From NCBI GenBank assembly GCA_963920705.1, contig OY987227.1, positions 27,509,935 through 27,573,934 on the forward strand: 64,000 nt of DNA, written 5' to 3'. The stretch is from Odiellus spinosus. Taxonomy: Eukaryota; Arthropoda; Arachnida; Opiliones; Phalangiidae. The notes beneath the pieces were generated by a model. It made no database searches. It was not told the DNA's origin and was given only the letters and a program-made list of their open reading frames with translations. The position numbers and the translations under genes are program-made. Shown here piece by piece: positions 49,916 through 61,363 of this stretch (position 1 is its first letter; each line of letters opens with the position of its first letter).

Positions 49916-52900
49916 TCACGCAGCACCCAAAAACGTCAAATGTTTTTGATACTTTGCCTTTTCGAATGTATATTCAAGGAGCAATTTTGAATGTAGACGA
50001 AGGCGCGAGGAAACTAGGGCTGAAAGCGCGTCCACTTGGGAATGTCTTCTTAAAGGTCCCCTAAAAACGTTTCTCTCCATTCGATTTGTTTTCTTGGGTA
50101 GGGGATTCTTCTCATATGTAAAGGCAAACAGGCAATTCTCGCGACTGCATTCCCTTTAGCTATGCGGTCCTAAACGATTCCCTTACGCCGTCGTTCTTTT
50201 ACTGTTTTAAGAGTTATTCTTTTTCCAACAGGGGATAAAATATTATGGGTGTAGCGCGAAGGATACGTTGCCTAACTTCTCTTATTATAATATAAGAATG
50301 AGAGCTGGCGGCTTGAATGCGCGCTTCTATCGTTACTCACCGACTCTGAGACGTTTTCCTCATTTTTTTGCTGTTATTATGTTTATTTATAAAACGTCAA
50401 TAAATCAAAGAAATCGGGCAATTTCGAGGGCTCTTCCTCAATGAATTTACATCACGATAATCGGCCTAAATTTTAAGTGAGAGTATAAATTAATTGATAA
50501 AACAATTAGCTGAAAACCTCCTCAATGTTTTAACTGCACGATAATTGGTAAAATTTTTAGTGCGGGTATTTTAAAAATGGGTTTTAATTTTAATTATAGC
50601 ATATTTTCGCTCCAAAATTTGGGGGTCTCACGCGGCGATTGGTTAGCTCTATAATACCCAGTGTTTTTCTAACAATAGAGAAATAGAATCTATACCCAAA
50701 TCCTGAATTTCCAATCTGATCTGGAGACGTATCATTATTTCAAGAATCTCATTATCTTAGCCATATTATAATTAAAAAAAGATCTTTAGTCCATCGAAAG
50801 AATGTTGACCAACTATCGCGCCGTCCGGAGATCTAAAGTACGACAGAGAGCGAGATAAAGCTAAAGATGAAAGCTGGGTATGTTAGCGCGGAGTAAATCG
50901 GGTAGCATCTTTATTCTTTTTCGCGTTAATTGCGGAGGGAATAAGGCGAGAGAAGTCAATCACGCTTTGTATACGTATTACGTCTTTATTTTTAGGGTCC
51001 CTTATAACCAGGGTGGCCAAAGAGAAATAAAAAGACCAGTCACTGTCTCGCTAGCGAGCGAGGGAGATTCGGGGAAGATATAGGAGAGATTGCGTTGGGT
51101 TAGAGCATTGTCCCCCCCTCTCCCTCCGCACCTTGTCAAGCGCCCCATCCTTTCGGTCAATAAACGACTACAAGACTCTCGACAAAGATCGTAAGCCTAA
51201 AAAGAGTCATCTAAATCCCTCTTCTCTTATCCCCGGGCACGATTTTCTTCTTCACATCCTGCTCTCTTTCCTAATGCAGCAGCACCCATAGCTTCTTCTC
51301 CTCTCGCTCTCTCATTCGCTTTTTTACGACGCGCGCTTATGGGTACACGCGATGGGAAGAAATCGCCCATATACGTTCATGTACAGTACCATGGTTAGAA
51401 ATTACGTCACGGTGTCAAAAGAAAATGCTCTTATCTTTTTGGTACCTCGGCTATATTACGACGTACGCGTATATCCGTGGTTTATAGATTCTTTCTCGGG
51501 CCGCCCCCGTGGTACTTCGAATTACCCCTCTTATAGGAAACTTGAAGCAAAGAGAATTTATAGAAAAGGAGTAGAAAAGTTATCTTGTCAATGTTATTTA
51601 TTATGTTTTTATATTTTTCATATTTAAAATTATAACGAACTCATCGTATCAAATACAAAATGTCAACTCGTAATTATGTTAAAACTTATTTTAATTGAAA
51701 CATGTTAATCTTCCCTTTAAAGAGCTAACTTTTAACTCAAAAATAGCTCTATGGAAGCCTTGAAAAGAATTACTTCGCAACTATTAAATTCTCACGAAAG
51801 TTTTGAAAGGGAAACAAGACTCTGATTGGTTTTTCCGATATTTTAAGTGTAAATAGATTAAAAATTGTTTCCAGAGATAGTCGGGTACCCTTTTAATCAG
51901 CCTTAGATTTAGGTCAAAAATACAAGTACACGCGCTTTAGTTTTGACATTAATCCCGCAGTAGCCGTAAAACCAATTTTTTATACTATAATATATATATT
52001 CTTAGTTGAGCGAGGGAACAGACTTGCGGAAAGAGTTTTACAAACTAAAAACCATATATCTCGGAGAGACCAACTCAAAGACTAATCCTTCTGTCTATTG
52101 TACGTCTTGATTTATTTGTTTCCAAAAATCGTATACTTTTTAATCGAGTTTAACGATTTTACCGAATTCGTTACCCAAATTAGAGTGGGTTTTAATGAAA
52201 AATGGGTGACATATAATGACGTAACGGAACCACTTACCACTCCTTTACAATATTCTTTCTGTTATAAGCTAGCTATCCTTGCTATAGGAAAATAGATAGA
52301 CTGTCGGACTATCTATACGTGTAAGTCGACGGGACGGCTCCAAGAAGGCTCGAAGTGGCTAGGCCTAAATGATGAGCTTGTTGGGATGGGATCTTTTTTT
52401 TTTCAATAAGAATCTGGGCGCTCTTTAAAGCCGTTATTGGAAAGGAAATTAGTCACTGTTGGAATGAGGTTTCAATCCTTTGTACGTACCCTGGTTTTAA
52501 AATAGAAGACGGTCTTACCATACCGCCGATGCAGGGCGCGCTCGTTTTAAATTGGAGGGGTCAACCCGTCGTAATTTATAACCAATAGATTGAAGTTTAA
52601 GTCTCTGCTCTTAAACCTATAGAACCCATTGAAGTTTGTGGGAACGGGCAATCTTCTCTCGGTCCCTTCTCCAGATTATTGAGCCCTTATACGATGGGCT
52701 AATAATGATTGAAAACCGTATTAAGTACAAAAGGGTTCATTATATTCAATCGCGATCTAAGAAGGGCCGAAATTCCTATAGAATAGCGCCGTTTACCTTT
52801 GGAAAAAAAAGGCGCATTCTGTTCCTGAATGTAGTTTATCGAGAAACAGTGTAAATATACGTATGGATTCGAAGATTGCAAATTATACTTAACTCAAATT

Positions 52901-55380
52901 AAAAATATACATTTTTTTTAAATGGAAACGTGAGTTTTCAGAAACAGGGTGATAAAATAGTACGGTGTAAAACCTGTTTCTTTCTAGTTCGTCCTTTTAA
53001 TAGTACAATTGTTGAGAGTAGTTACGTTAAAAAGTTGGGAATGAACTAGATTTCCCATATAAAAACCTGTTTTTTATTGAATATTAATGTCAATTCCACG
53101 ATTTTCATTATTGCTTTAACTTAATTCGGCACATTACTTCCTTGATTATTCATTCTTCCGAAGTAGAACCCATTGAGTTGAGAATATATTTTCTTCTAGA
53201 GATATATTTAGATTTTCAGATCGTGAACAATTTTTTTTTAATATGGGACGGACATACATTTTATCATTTATTCAGAGAAAGGCTGGTTATAATCGCACGC
53301 TATATACCTAATTTATACTACGCGATAAAGTTTACTATTTGAAAAAAAGGTTGGCGAGATTAAATTATATAAATTAATAGAATTTAAGGAAATATTGGCG
53401 ACAAAATCAAAATTCATCCTTAACGAATGTAATTAAAATTTCCACAATACAGGGATTCAAAAGTTCTTGCTCAAAGATAGTCATGTTTTAAAAAAATCTG
53501 GTCGTATGTCATTCGAACTAGGGCTTCAAAATAAAAAAAACTATCCTTTTCCGTGTCCAATTCAAGCATCAATGACATCAAACAATGATATCGAGCGAAG
53601 TTAAACTACCTCTTATCTCCGCGAATTGATCTCAAAGAGATAATTAGAGGCGTAGGTTTACACGTTCTGAAATTTCAAATTGACCCTAACCGTACAGTTT
53701 TAAAGAAACAAAGATGAGAACTTATGACATTTCCACACGAACTTCGAGTGTCTTTTGAGTTTTCATCGCTCCTAAATCTAGAATCTTACGTAGAGATTAA
53801 GGAAGGGTCTGTATTTTTTACGCGTTGACGACTGAGCTGTTTCTGAGGAGGCGAACGAAAAGTATACCCTTAGGAAAAACCATCCATTTCATCCCATTTC
53901 CATGTCTACTTGTGGCGGCCGCCAGCGCCAATATGTATTTTTTTTCTTCTCTCCTCCAAAAGTATTGGAGCGTCGAAATCTCTTTCTAGCCTCTAGCCTC
54001 TTTTTCCAACTACATTAGCATCCAACCACCTTACCCTCTTTTTCTGTCATCGGGTAAAAAGACAGGCTAATGACATATTATTTTGGAACCCCCGAGGAAA
54101 GAGCGAAAGTGTAGAAAACTGGAAAGAGAACTGTTACCTCATCGAGCCCGTGAGAACCTAATGGTTCGACACGCGGACAAAGTCCCACGGACGAATCTTT
54201 TTTACAATTCATGACTTTGAAAACGACAAAACGACCCAGATTTCCTTACATCAAACTCTGCTGAATAAAGAGGTGTTAAGGGAAACGGAGGAAACCCGGA
54301 GGAAACAAGACATACTTTAAAGAATTTTTCGGTTCTCTGTACATCGAGATCTATTAGAAAAAGAAAATTTTAAAATTGGCCGAAAAGGTCAGAGTATTTA
54401 ATAGAGATAATTAATCACTGATTTATTTTAATTTAATCAACATTTTTGGTCACTCACGCTTCATATTCACACAATGCAACTATTTTACTAAATTCGAATT
54501 AACTGAATTGGTCTCTTCACCTGGGTTCGATTTGTTCTGACCATTGGGGTCAAAGAATTAATGGGAATAGGTCAATCCAACTGGTTTCCAAGATTATTGT
54601 TATCTTAATTATTTAGATATAATTTTGCTGATTGACAAACTATATACAACTATTTTAGTAAAACAGAAAGACGGAATTAAAGAAATGTCAAAAACTTAAA
54701 TCGGCATTATGCCTATAAGGAATTTTCGTAATTTATTTCAACGGTGCAAATCATGTATGAAGGGCAAATCTTTTGACTGTTGAATCCTTTGATGACTTGT
54801 AGACTTTTTCAAACTATTTCCATATAGAAATTCTACTATCACTAAAAAAAAAATCACCGATCCCTTCCCTCCAATTCGTCCTAGCCCCGTGGATATACTT
54901 TATTTCTTCAAATTCGCTTCCATACACGCGGATCTCAAGCTCGTCTTTCGACGTTAGTTATGAATCTCACGTCCTTCGATTCCCGTCAGTGGTTCTATAT
55001 ATTCCAATATCCTATATCCCAAGAAGGCATTACGTTTTTCGTTCTAGGATCTTGAGCTCCGCTTTGGTTAAAAGGAAGAAAAACGTTTCTTCTTGGTCTG
55101 GCTTATTCTAACAGAAAGCGCCTTGAGAAAGAATTTCATTTGGAAATAGACCTTCCCAGAGTAAGAAGTAAAACGAATTTGGGAATTTCTTACGCATCAA
55201 TAGGATTTTTACATTCGACCGGCTGTCCTTTAGGCTTTCCAAAATATATATTATGGGTTACCTACGATTATAGTTTAGTGTATAATTTCTGGTTTCTTTT
55301 TCTGGATTAAGAGAATATTATTTCGCTTCCGCGTGTTTATTAATCTCGGGGACCGTCCATTAATGTGATAATACCAGTGA

Positions 55381-55685
55381 AAAAATTTACGAACAAATAT
55401 TAAACTAGAAATAAATTTAAAACTTACCCGGAAAATAGGCTTAGATGAATTCATGGAGAACCTGATTTCTTCGCGTGTAAGGTCTAGCCACCAATCGAAC
55501 GCGATTGTAAGTCTCGAGAAGATGTCGCCTGAACGACGGGCCTTAGCTCATTGGTCGCTAGACGCTAAACGGAGGCAAATCAGAGTCTTCCTGAATCCCT
55601 ACTTTCCGGGGAAGTTTTAAATTTTTGTAAACTTTTTATTGGTGGATTAGGCCTATTTAGACGATAAGGAATCGATAAAAAACTG
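55381..55685. mobile_element. TTAA-family MITE, truncated at both ends
   Basis: Matches the family from the AAATATTAAACTAGAAATAA block through the internal palindrome (GTGTAAGGTCTAG, ACGACGGGCC) to GGATTAGGCCTATTTAG and GGAATCGATAAAAA. The terminal GGGAGAATGCAACC repeats and TTAA sites are missing, and it is more diverged than the complete copies. Confidence 0.8.
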
Positions 55686-57573
55686 CGTGTATCTGAAAAA
55701 TGAACAACAAAACTACTGACAAATTTCGCCTAGCAGTCTTCGGATACGGGAATTATGGACGTAACCCCTTCCAACATCATAGCCCCTTTTTACCTAATCG
55801 TACCGTGTAATAAATTGACAAATGTGTAAAATTTTAACTATAAGCACTTAAAAAACCTCTTCAAGGTATGCGCATAATCGTTGATTGCCCGTAGAAAGTA
55901 AATGGAAGGCGACTGCCTATTCTTTCCAAATAAAGTTATACGGAGTAGGCAGCGCGGGGGAATGCGTCGTTATTATAAGATGGCTGAGGGAAGATTCTTC
56001 TATTCTCGTTTCATTCCTCGTGTAGCTTCGCTTCTCCTTAGTGACAGCTGTCGAGGGAAAGTGTCTAATGGAATATATTTTTGCTACTTTTTCTTCCGAG
56101 ACGATCGCCAAGGCGCGTGCTCGTCCGCTCTTCTTACGGCTTGTCACCTCGAAGAAAATTTTCGAGGGCCACTAAACCATTAGGCTCTCGGACGCCTATT
56201 TTTTGCCTCTCTTTTATATTTCCTAGTAATAGTAGAATCCACCACCTCTCGTAAATAGTCCAGTAGAATGTTTTTAGTTCGTTGCCACCTCTTTCCATTT
56301 TTAAGATTATCTCCCGCAACAAACCTTGAATATTTACAGATGATTGCTTAACATTGATAGGAGACGCAACCGTTAGATAATTAACCTATACGTCTGTTTT
56401 TCTTAATTTATTATCATAATTACTATAACCATAAAGTTTTCTAGTTTCAAGGTCCGTAATTTAAATATTTCCCTGTATATTATTTTTATTTTAAAACCTG
56501 TATGAAATACAGAATATTTATTTATTCCCATGCACGTTGTTTCAATGCGTTCGTGACATTACTTGTACGAGGGTATGTGGGTTTTGCTACTCCTAGCTAT
56601 TACCTAAGGGTCTCCTACTGAAATATATATATATTTCTATCTTCTCCCATTTCCGACCTAAGTTAGTCTCTCCAAATGGGGAGGAGAAGGAGAATTAGGG
56701 TTTAATGTCCCAAAGAGAAGTCTATCTAGCAACGGAATTAGTTGCGAGTCTATTCTGCCACCCCACGTTATAAGAACTGTCGTTAACTGTTTTTTTACCG
56801 AGCTGTTTTTTTTTTTTTTTTTTTTAGAACTTGCAGGTGTCCCTGGCTGCTACGCTACGCTAGCTACCATTTCTTAATGCGTTATGAGGGAGATCTTACT
56901 AATGTCTCTTTAGATTTCTTAGCGAGAAACGTATATAAAATAGGAACTGGGTCATTGTTTGCTCGGTCCTCGTGCGGTAAAAATAGTTTTTGTCGATTTA
57001 TATATTAGAAAGAGATTGAGGGATAGTACTTGAACGTGTCCAAGTACTTGAAGCTATTTCTTTAAAGGAAATAAAGCCAACACTTGTCCAAAACTGAAAA
57101 TAAGTTCGCTTTTCCTCAAACTATGTAGTGGGTTTTGGAAATCGCGTAGAAATTAGTTTTGTGTATGCATTTATACCTTAAATAATATAGAAAAAACTCT
57201 CTCCGCGCCCGCAAAGATAAATTGTATTTGTAGCTAGTCTGGATACGTTTTTTACGATGAACCCGAAACTTTTTTGATACACTTCAGAATACTTAATATA
57301 TGCAGACTATGACCTTACATCTTTCAGGTGGTGCGGAAATGGGTTGCTAAGAACGAAATATCATCGATCTTCGAAATTTAAAATGTCTACTTATATAGGC
57401 TTTTCCACGAACCTCAAAAGTAGACTTAGCGATTGTCAAGCGTTGCCCATTCGGGGAGGGTCTTCTTGTGGACTTACCATCTTGTTAAACTATGCTAAGT
57501 GATAAAATATTCAATTAGAAGGCTATAGAGACTTTTTAGTTGCGCGTACCATTTTTGGGTGAAAACTCTTTAA

Positions 57574-58006
57574 AGGGTGGATGCAACCTAACAACAAGTG
57601 ATTTTTTATCGATTCCTTATCGTTTAAATAGGCCTAATCCACTATTTAAAAAATTTACAAACAAATATTAAACTAGGAATAAATTTAAAACTTACCCTGA
57701 AAATAGGCTTAGTGGGATTCATGGAGCTCCTGATTTCCTCGCGTGTAAGGTCTAGCGACCAATCGCGCGCGACGTAAGTCTCCTGGAGATCTCGCGTGAA
57801 CGACGGGCCTTCGCTCATTGGTCGCTAGACCTTACACGGACGCGATTCAGGATCTCCATGAATCCCGCTAAGCCTATTTTCAGGGTAAGTTTTAAATTTA
57901 TTTCTAGTTTAATATTTGTATTGTAAACTTTTTATCGGTGGATTAGGCCTATTTAAACGATAAGGAATCGATAAAAAATCACTTGTAATTAGGTTGCATT
58001 CTCCCT
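57574..58006. mobile_element. TTAA-family MITE, copy 3 (complete)
   Basis: A 433-bp copy between TTAA at 57570-57573 and 58007-58010, in the opposite orientation to the copy at 37954. Ends are AGGGTGGATGCAACCTAA and its near complement. The palindrome and both CTATTTTCAGGGTAAGTTTT-type blocks are intact. Confidence 0.93.
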
Positions 58007-58627
58007 TTAACTAAGAAAAGTAGCATTGAAACAATCTATTGTGGTACTCGCGATTATACGCGTATCTCCAAAAGAAGGCCATTGTAAATCTAATTTAAGT
58101 GAGACGCGTATGCGCTTGCTAAGTTCTGTTTTCGCTATTAGTCCACTAAATTTATCGTTAAAGAGCGGTAGGTGACGACGTAATTGATCGCGTCATGCCT
58201 CGCGATGATTCATTTACCCTCGTTTCTCGATACTTAGGGTTTATTCTTGTTTGTTTTTTTCTTTCTATTCTTACGGGCTAATATTCATTTCTCACCCCTT
58301 TTGACCATTTCTGGCAGGTCTCGCTCTCTCTCCGCCTTATTTCGATAACGATTTTCAATAAAAGCCTATGAAATATAGGATGCCTTCTTCCACTTTATTG
58401 GCTCAATAAATTGGCGCCTTCGTCTAGGCCGAGAGGAGTCAAAAATTCAAGGGAAGATCAAACGACAATATTTTATTGGTTAAGCTTTGAAAGGATTCGA
58501 AATTTCTTTAGAGAATCTTTGCTGGCTTGAACATTGGGTTAATGGCGATATTCCCCGTAATTATGCCACTGTCGTAAAACGGAGGAGTTAGTAATTAAGC
58601 CTTTTATATAATGGACGTTTATAATAA

Positions 58628-59040
58628 TGTGGGGATCGGTAATCAGCTGATGAAAGGTTGGGCATCGGTAATCGGAGCTGATCAAAGACTGGACATTAAT
58701 AATCAGACTTGATCATAGTTTGGATACGCCTAAACAGAGTTAATCTAAAGTTAGAATATTTGAAATCAGGGATGAACAAAATTTGGATATGGATAATCGA
58801 TCAAGGCTGATCCAAAGAGAACATGGGTGGGTATAGTCAGTAACGATCAAGATTTGGATATGTATAAAAATGGATGATCAAAATTAGGATATTCATGATA
58901 AGGTATGATCAAAAATGATGATATTGATAAGGGATGATCAAAAATTAATATGGAAAATAAGGGAATCTGATCAAAATTTGGATATTTATAATAAGGGATG
59001 ATCAGAGGTTGCACATCAGTATTCCAAGATGATCATAATA
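58628..59040. repeat. Decayed minisatellite, unit about 31 bp
   Basis: About a dozen diverged units whose conserved parts are GATAATAAGGGATGATCA and AAAATTTGGATAT. Spacing varies around 31 bp. TGATCA, a palindrome, recurs in most units. It is much older or less homogenised than the array at 42484. Confidence 0.75.
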
Positions 59041-59178
59041 CGTTCGCTGCAAAATAAAACAAAAAACAACTTGATTACCCTCCTATATTTAATCCTCCCT
59101 TTAGAATGATCAGAAGAGATGAAATACGCGTACTTTGTGGTCAGTCCCCTGCAATCTCCGTGATATCGCGTCACTATG

Positions 59179-59280
59179 TTGGTTACAGTTTTGGAAGGGA
59201 CCGAAATACGCGTAGACTAAAACATTTGGCTCTTTAAATATAATATCGCATTTGGGTCCTTTCGAAGGCTGTAACCGAAC
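59179..59280. repeat. Inverted repeat of about 100 bp
   Basis: Left arm TTGGTTACAGTTTTGGAAG with GGACC, and right arm GGTCCTTTCGAAGGCTGTAA with CCGAAC, pair with minor mismatches around an AT-rich loop. The word AAATACGCGTA occurs here (59205) and again upstream (59122). Possibly a decayed foldback element. Confidence 0.55.
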
Positions 59281-59978
59281 TTATACCTCGCCTCTCCTCA
59301 TTCTGTCGCGCGAAGGGAGGCGCGAGGAGGAATGAATTCCTCCGTTACATCGACTTGACCCTGTCGTCAGAAAAACCTGTCATTCTATCGCCCCGACCCC
59401 CAAAAAAAGAAGCTTTTCCCGGTCCCCTTTTCGATATTAAAGCGTTTCGGACAAGTTCGCTCACTTCTCGCGCCCTAACGCTTCGATTGAAGATGGTGCG
59501 TGTGAGGCCAAAGAGGCTACGGAGGAACTTTTGTTCGAGAGCGAGTTTGCAAGAACTACTTTTAATTGATCGAGGTATAACATCACCCGTAAGTCCGCCA
59601 CAAGTCCCTCTTTTATTCCAAGCTACTTTCGAACCAAAGTGTAGGATAGTCTCGACGACCCGCGCTAGGTCCGTCAGAGAGGAAGGTTTTTTTTCGGCTT
59701 GATCGATCGATCCTTGAAGGCGACCACCGCGAAAATTCGGACGAGAAACGTGTTTAAAGAAGCTTGTTCCCCTTTTTTCTCTCTTTTCGAACCTTCTCTT
59801 TCTTTCCGAAGAAACTATATAAAGCTTCTTTAGGATGCTAGCGAGATTCTTAACTTTTTAGTTGTTTCTAGTTCGCTTTCTCCTTTCGAGCGAGGAATAT
59901 TTTTTGCTCTCGAACCTCTTTTTATTTAAAGGGAGGCTGAAGAAGGACACAAAAAGATTTTAAAGTTATCAATAACAT

Positions 59979-60315
59979 CAGAAGCCGATGAAACCCTCCC
60001 TTGAAGTCTACTACTCCAATGTTCCATATAGTGCTCCTCTCTGTATGGGTAAAATTCCCAATTTTACGAGTTAGAAGGGGTCCTACTTCATCCCCCCTGT
60101 CTACGGAAAATTGGAAATTCTCTCTCTCCACAAACGACGACGTTTTTTGGACGAACTCCAAGGCTGCTAGAGATATTCGCTCGACGAGCTCCCGCTCCGA
60201 AAATATCTACCGTTTGGAGGCGTACGAATCGCGCCTTTTGAGAATAACCCATACAGAGAGGGGTAGACAAGACCCCGGAGTAATAGACTTCAAAGGAGGG
60301 TTTCATCGGCTTCTG
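59979..60315 (+). mobile_element. CAGAAG-family MITE, copy 6 (7-bp TSD)
   Basis: A 337-bp copy with perfect ATAACAT duplications (59972-59978 and 60316-60322) and intact termini. It is nearly identical to copies 2 and 4. Confidence 0.95.
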
Positions 60316-60781
60316 ATAACATTTTTTATACAAAAAAAAGTCAGTAATTGACCCCTAAATATTCCAGTTTGACCTTTCCAAAACGGTTGAAAAAGGTTTC
60401 AAATTATTTAGTGTGAACACGGTTTAGGTTTTGCGACGATCCCTTTGAAATTATATCCATTCTCCCTTTATATAAAGGAAGGAATATGTGAACAACGAAT
60501 CGATCGGTTTGAACCGTGATTCTTGCAGCCGCTGTTTAAATAAAGGGGGCGTGACGTACTAGGGAAGCAATACACTCGATTGTTTCTCACGTATCTGCTT
60601 CGTGTTTTTTCTACAATTTTTAATTTTGGAATGTTAACATATTGACCCGCTGCTTTACTTTGACTCCACTCTTTCATACTTTTAAATAACTTTGCAATTT
60701 TATGAAACAAGAATACTTTTAAAGAAGGTTCGGGATATTTTGAGTTTATTTAAATTAATATCGAAATGTTACATTTTAGCA

Positions 60782-60955
60782 TCGCCAGGAATCGTTTTAA
60801 GCGTCACGTGTTCACGCATTATCTTTATAAATCGATTTATTGTAGCTTCATCTATCGGTTGTTGAAACCAAATCAGTCTGAAACATGATTTCAGTGGATT
60901 TGAATCGTTTTAAATGCGTGATTGATGTGAACAAAGCTTTATTGTAGCGTATTTG
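60782..60955. mobile_element. TAAGC-family element, fragment
   Basis: Shares AATCGTTTTAAGCGTCACG, TGTTCACG and TATAAATCGATTTAT with 3058-3300, then TATCGGTTGTTGAAACCA. It carries TAGCTTCATCTATC, also seen in the copy at 28130. Ends are unclear. Confidence 0.6.
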
Positions 60956-61021
60956 TGAGCTGACAAGGTTAGTGATGGAAATCCCAACCGAAAGGTTAAT
61001 TGCGTTTTCCACACATTCCAC

Positions 61022-61356
61022 CAGAAGCCGATGAAACCCTCCTTTGAAGTCTATTACTCCCGGGTCTTGTCTACCCCTCTCTGTATGGGTTAGTTTCAAA
61101 AAGCGAGATTCGTACGCCTCCTAACGGTATATATTTTCGGAGCGGGAGTTCGTCGAGCGAATATCTCTAGCAGCCTCGGAGTTCGTCAAAAAACGTCGTC
61201 GTTTGTGGAGAGAGAGAATTTCCAATTTTCCGTAGACAGGGGGATGAAGTAGGACCCCTTCTAACTCGTAAAATTGGGAAATTTACCCATACAGAGAGGA
61301 GCGCTATATGGAACATTGGAGTAGTAGACTTCAAAGGAGGGTTTCATCGGCTTCTG
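61022..61356 (-). mobile_element. CAGAAG-family MITE, copy 7 (7-bp TSD)
   Basis: A 335-bp copy with perfect ATTCCAC duplications (61015-61021 and 61357-61363), in opposite orientation to copy 6, which ends about 0.7 kb to its left. Both termini are intact. Confidence 0.95.
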
Positions 61357-61363
61357 ATTCCAC

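Larger units (their letters stand above)
44966..57569. other. Long non-coding stretch with isolated repeats
   Basis: About 12.6 kb in which I cannot support a gene. It holds an X-box-like palindrome (46445-46457), TA-family MITEs (48243-48390 and 49861-49915), a truncated TTAA-family MITE (55381-55685), a poly-T run near 56808-56825 and small AT microsatellites (for example 46891-46905). The longest frames, up to about 93 codons, show no domain and no paired splice sites. Confidence 0.45.

Noticed and set aside
59355-59702. 115-codon plus-strand open frame, Arg/Ser/Leu rich
   Set aside because: Basic low-information composition, no known motif, no flanking exon signals. Treated as chance.
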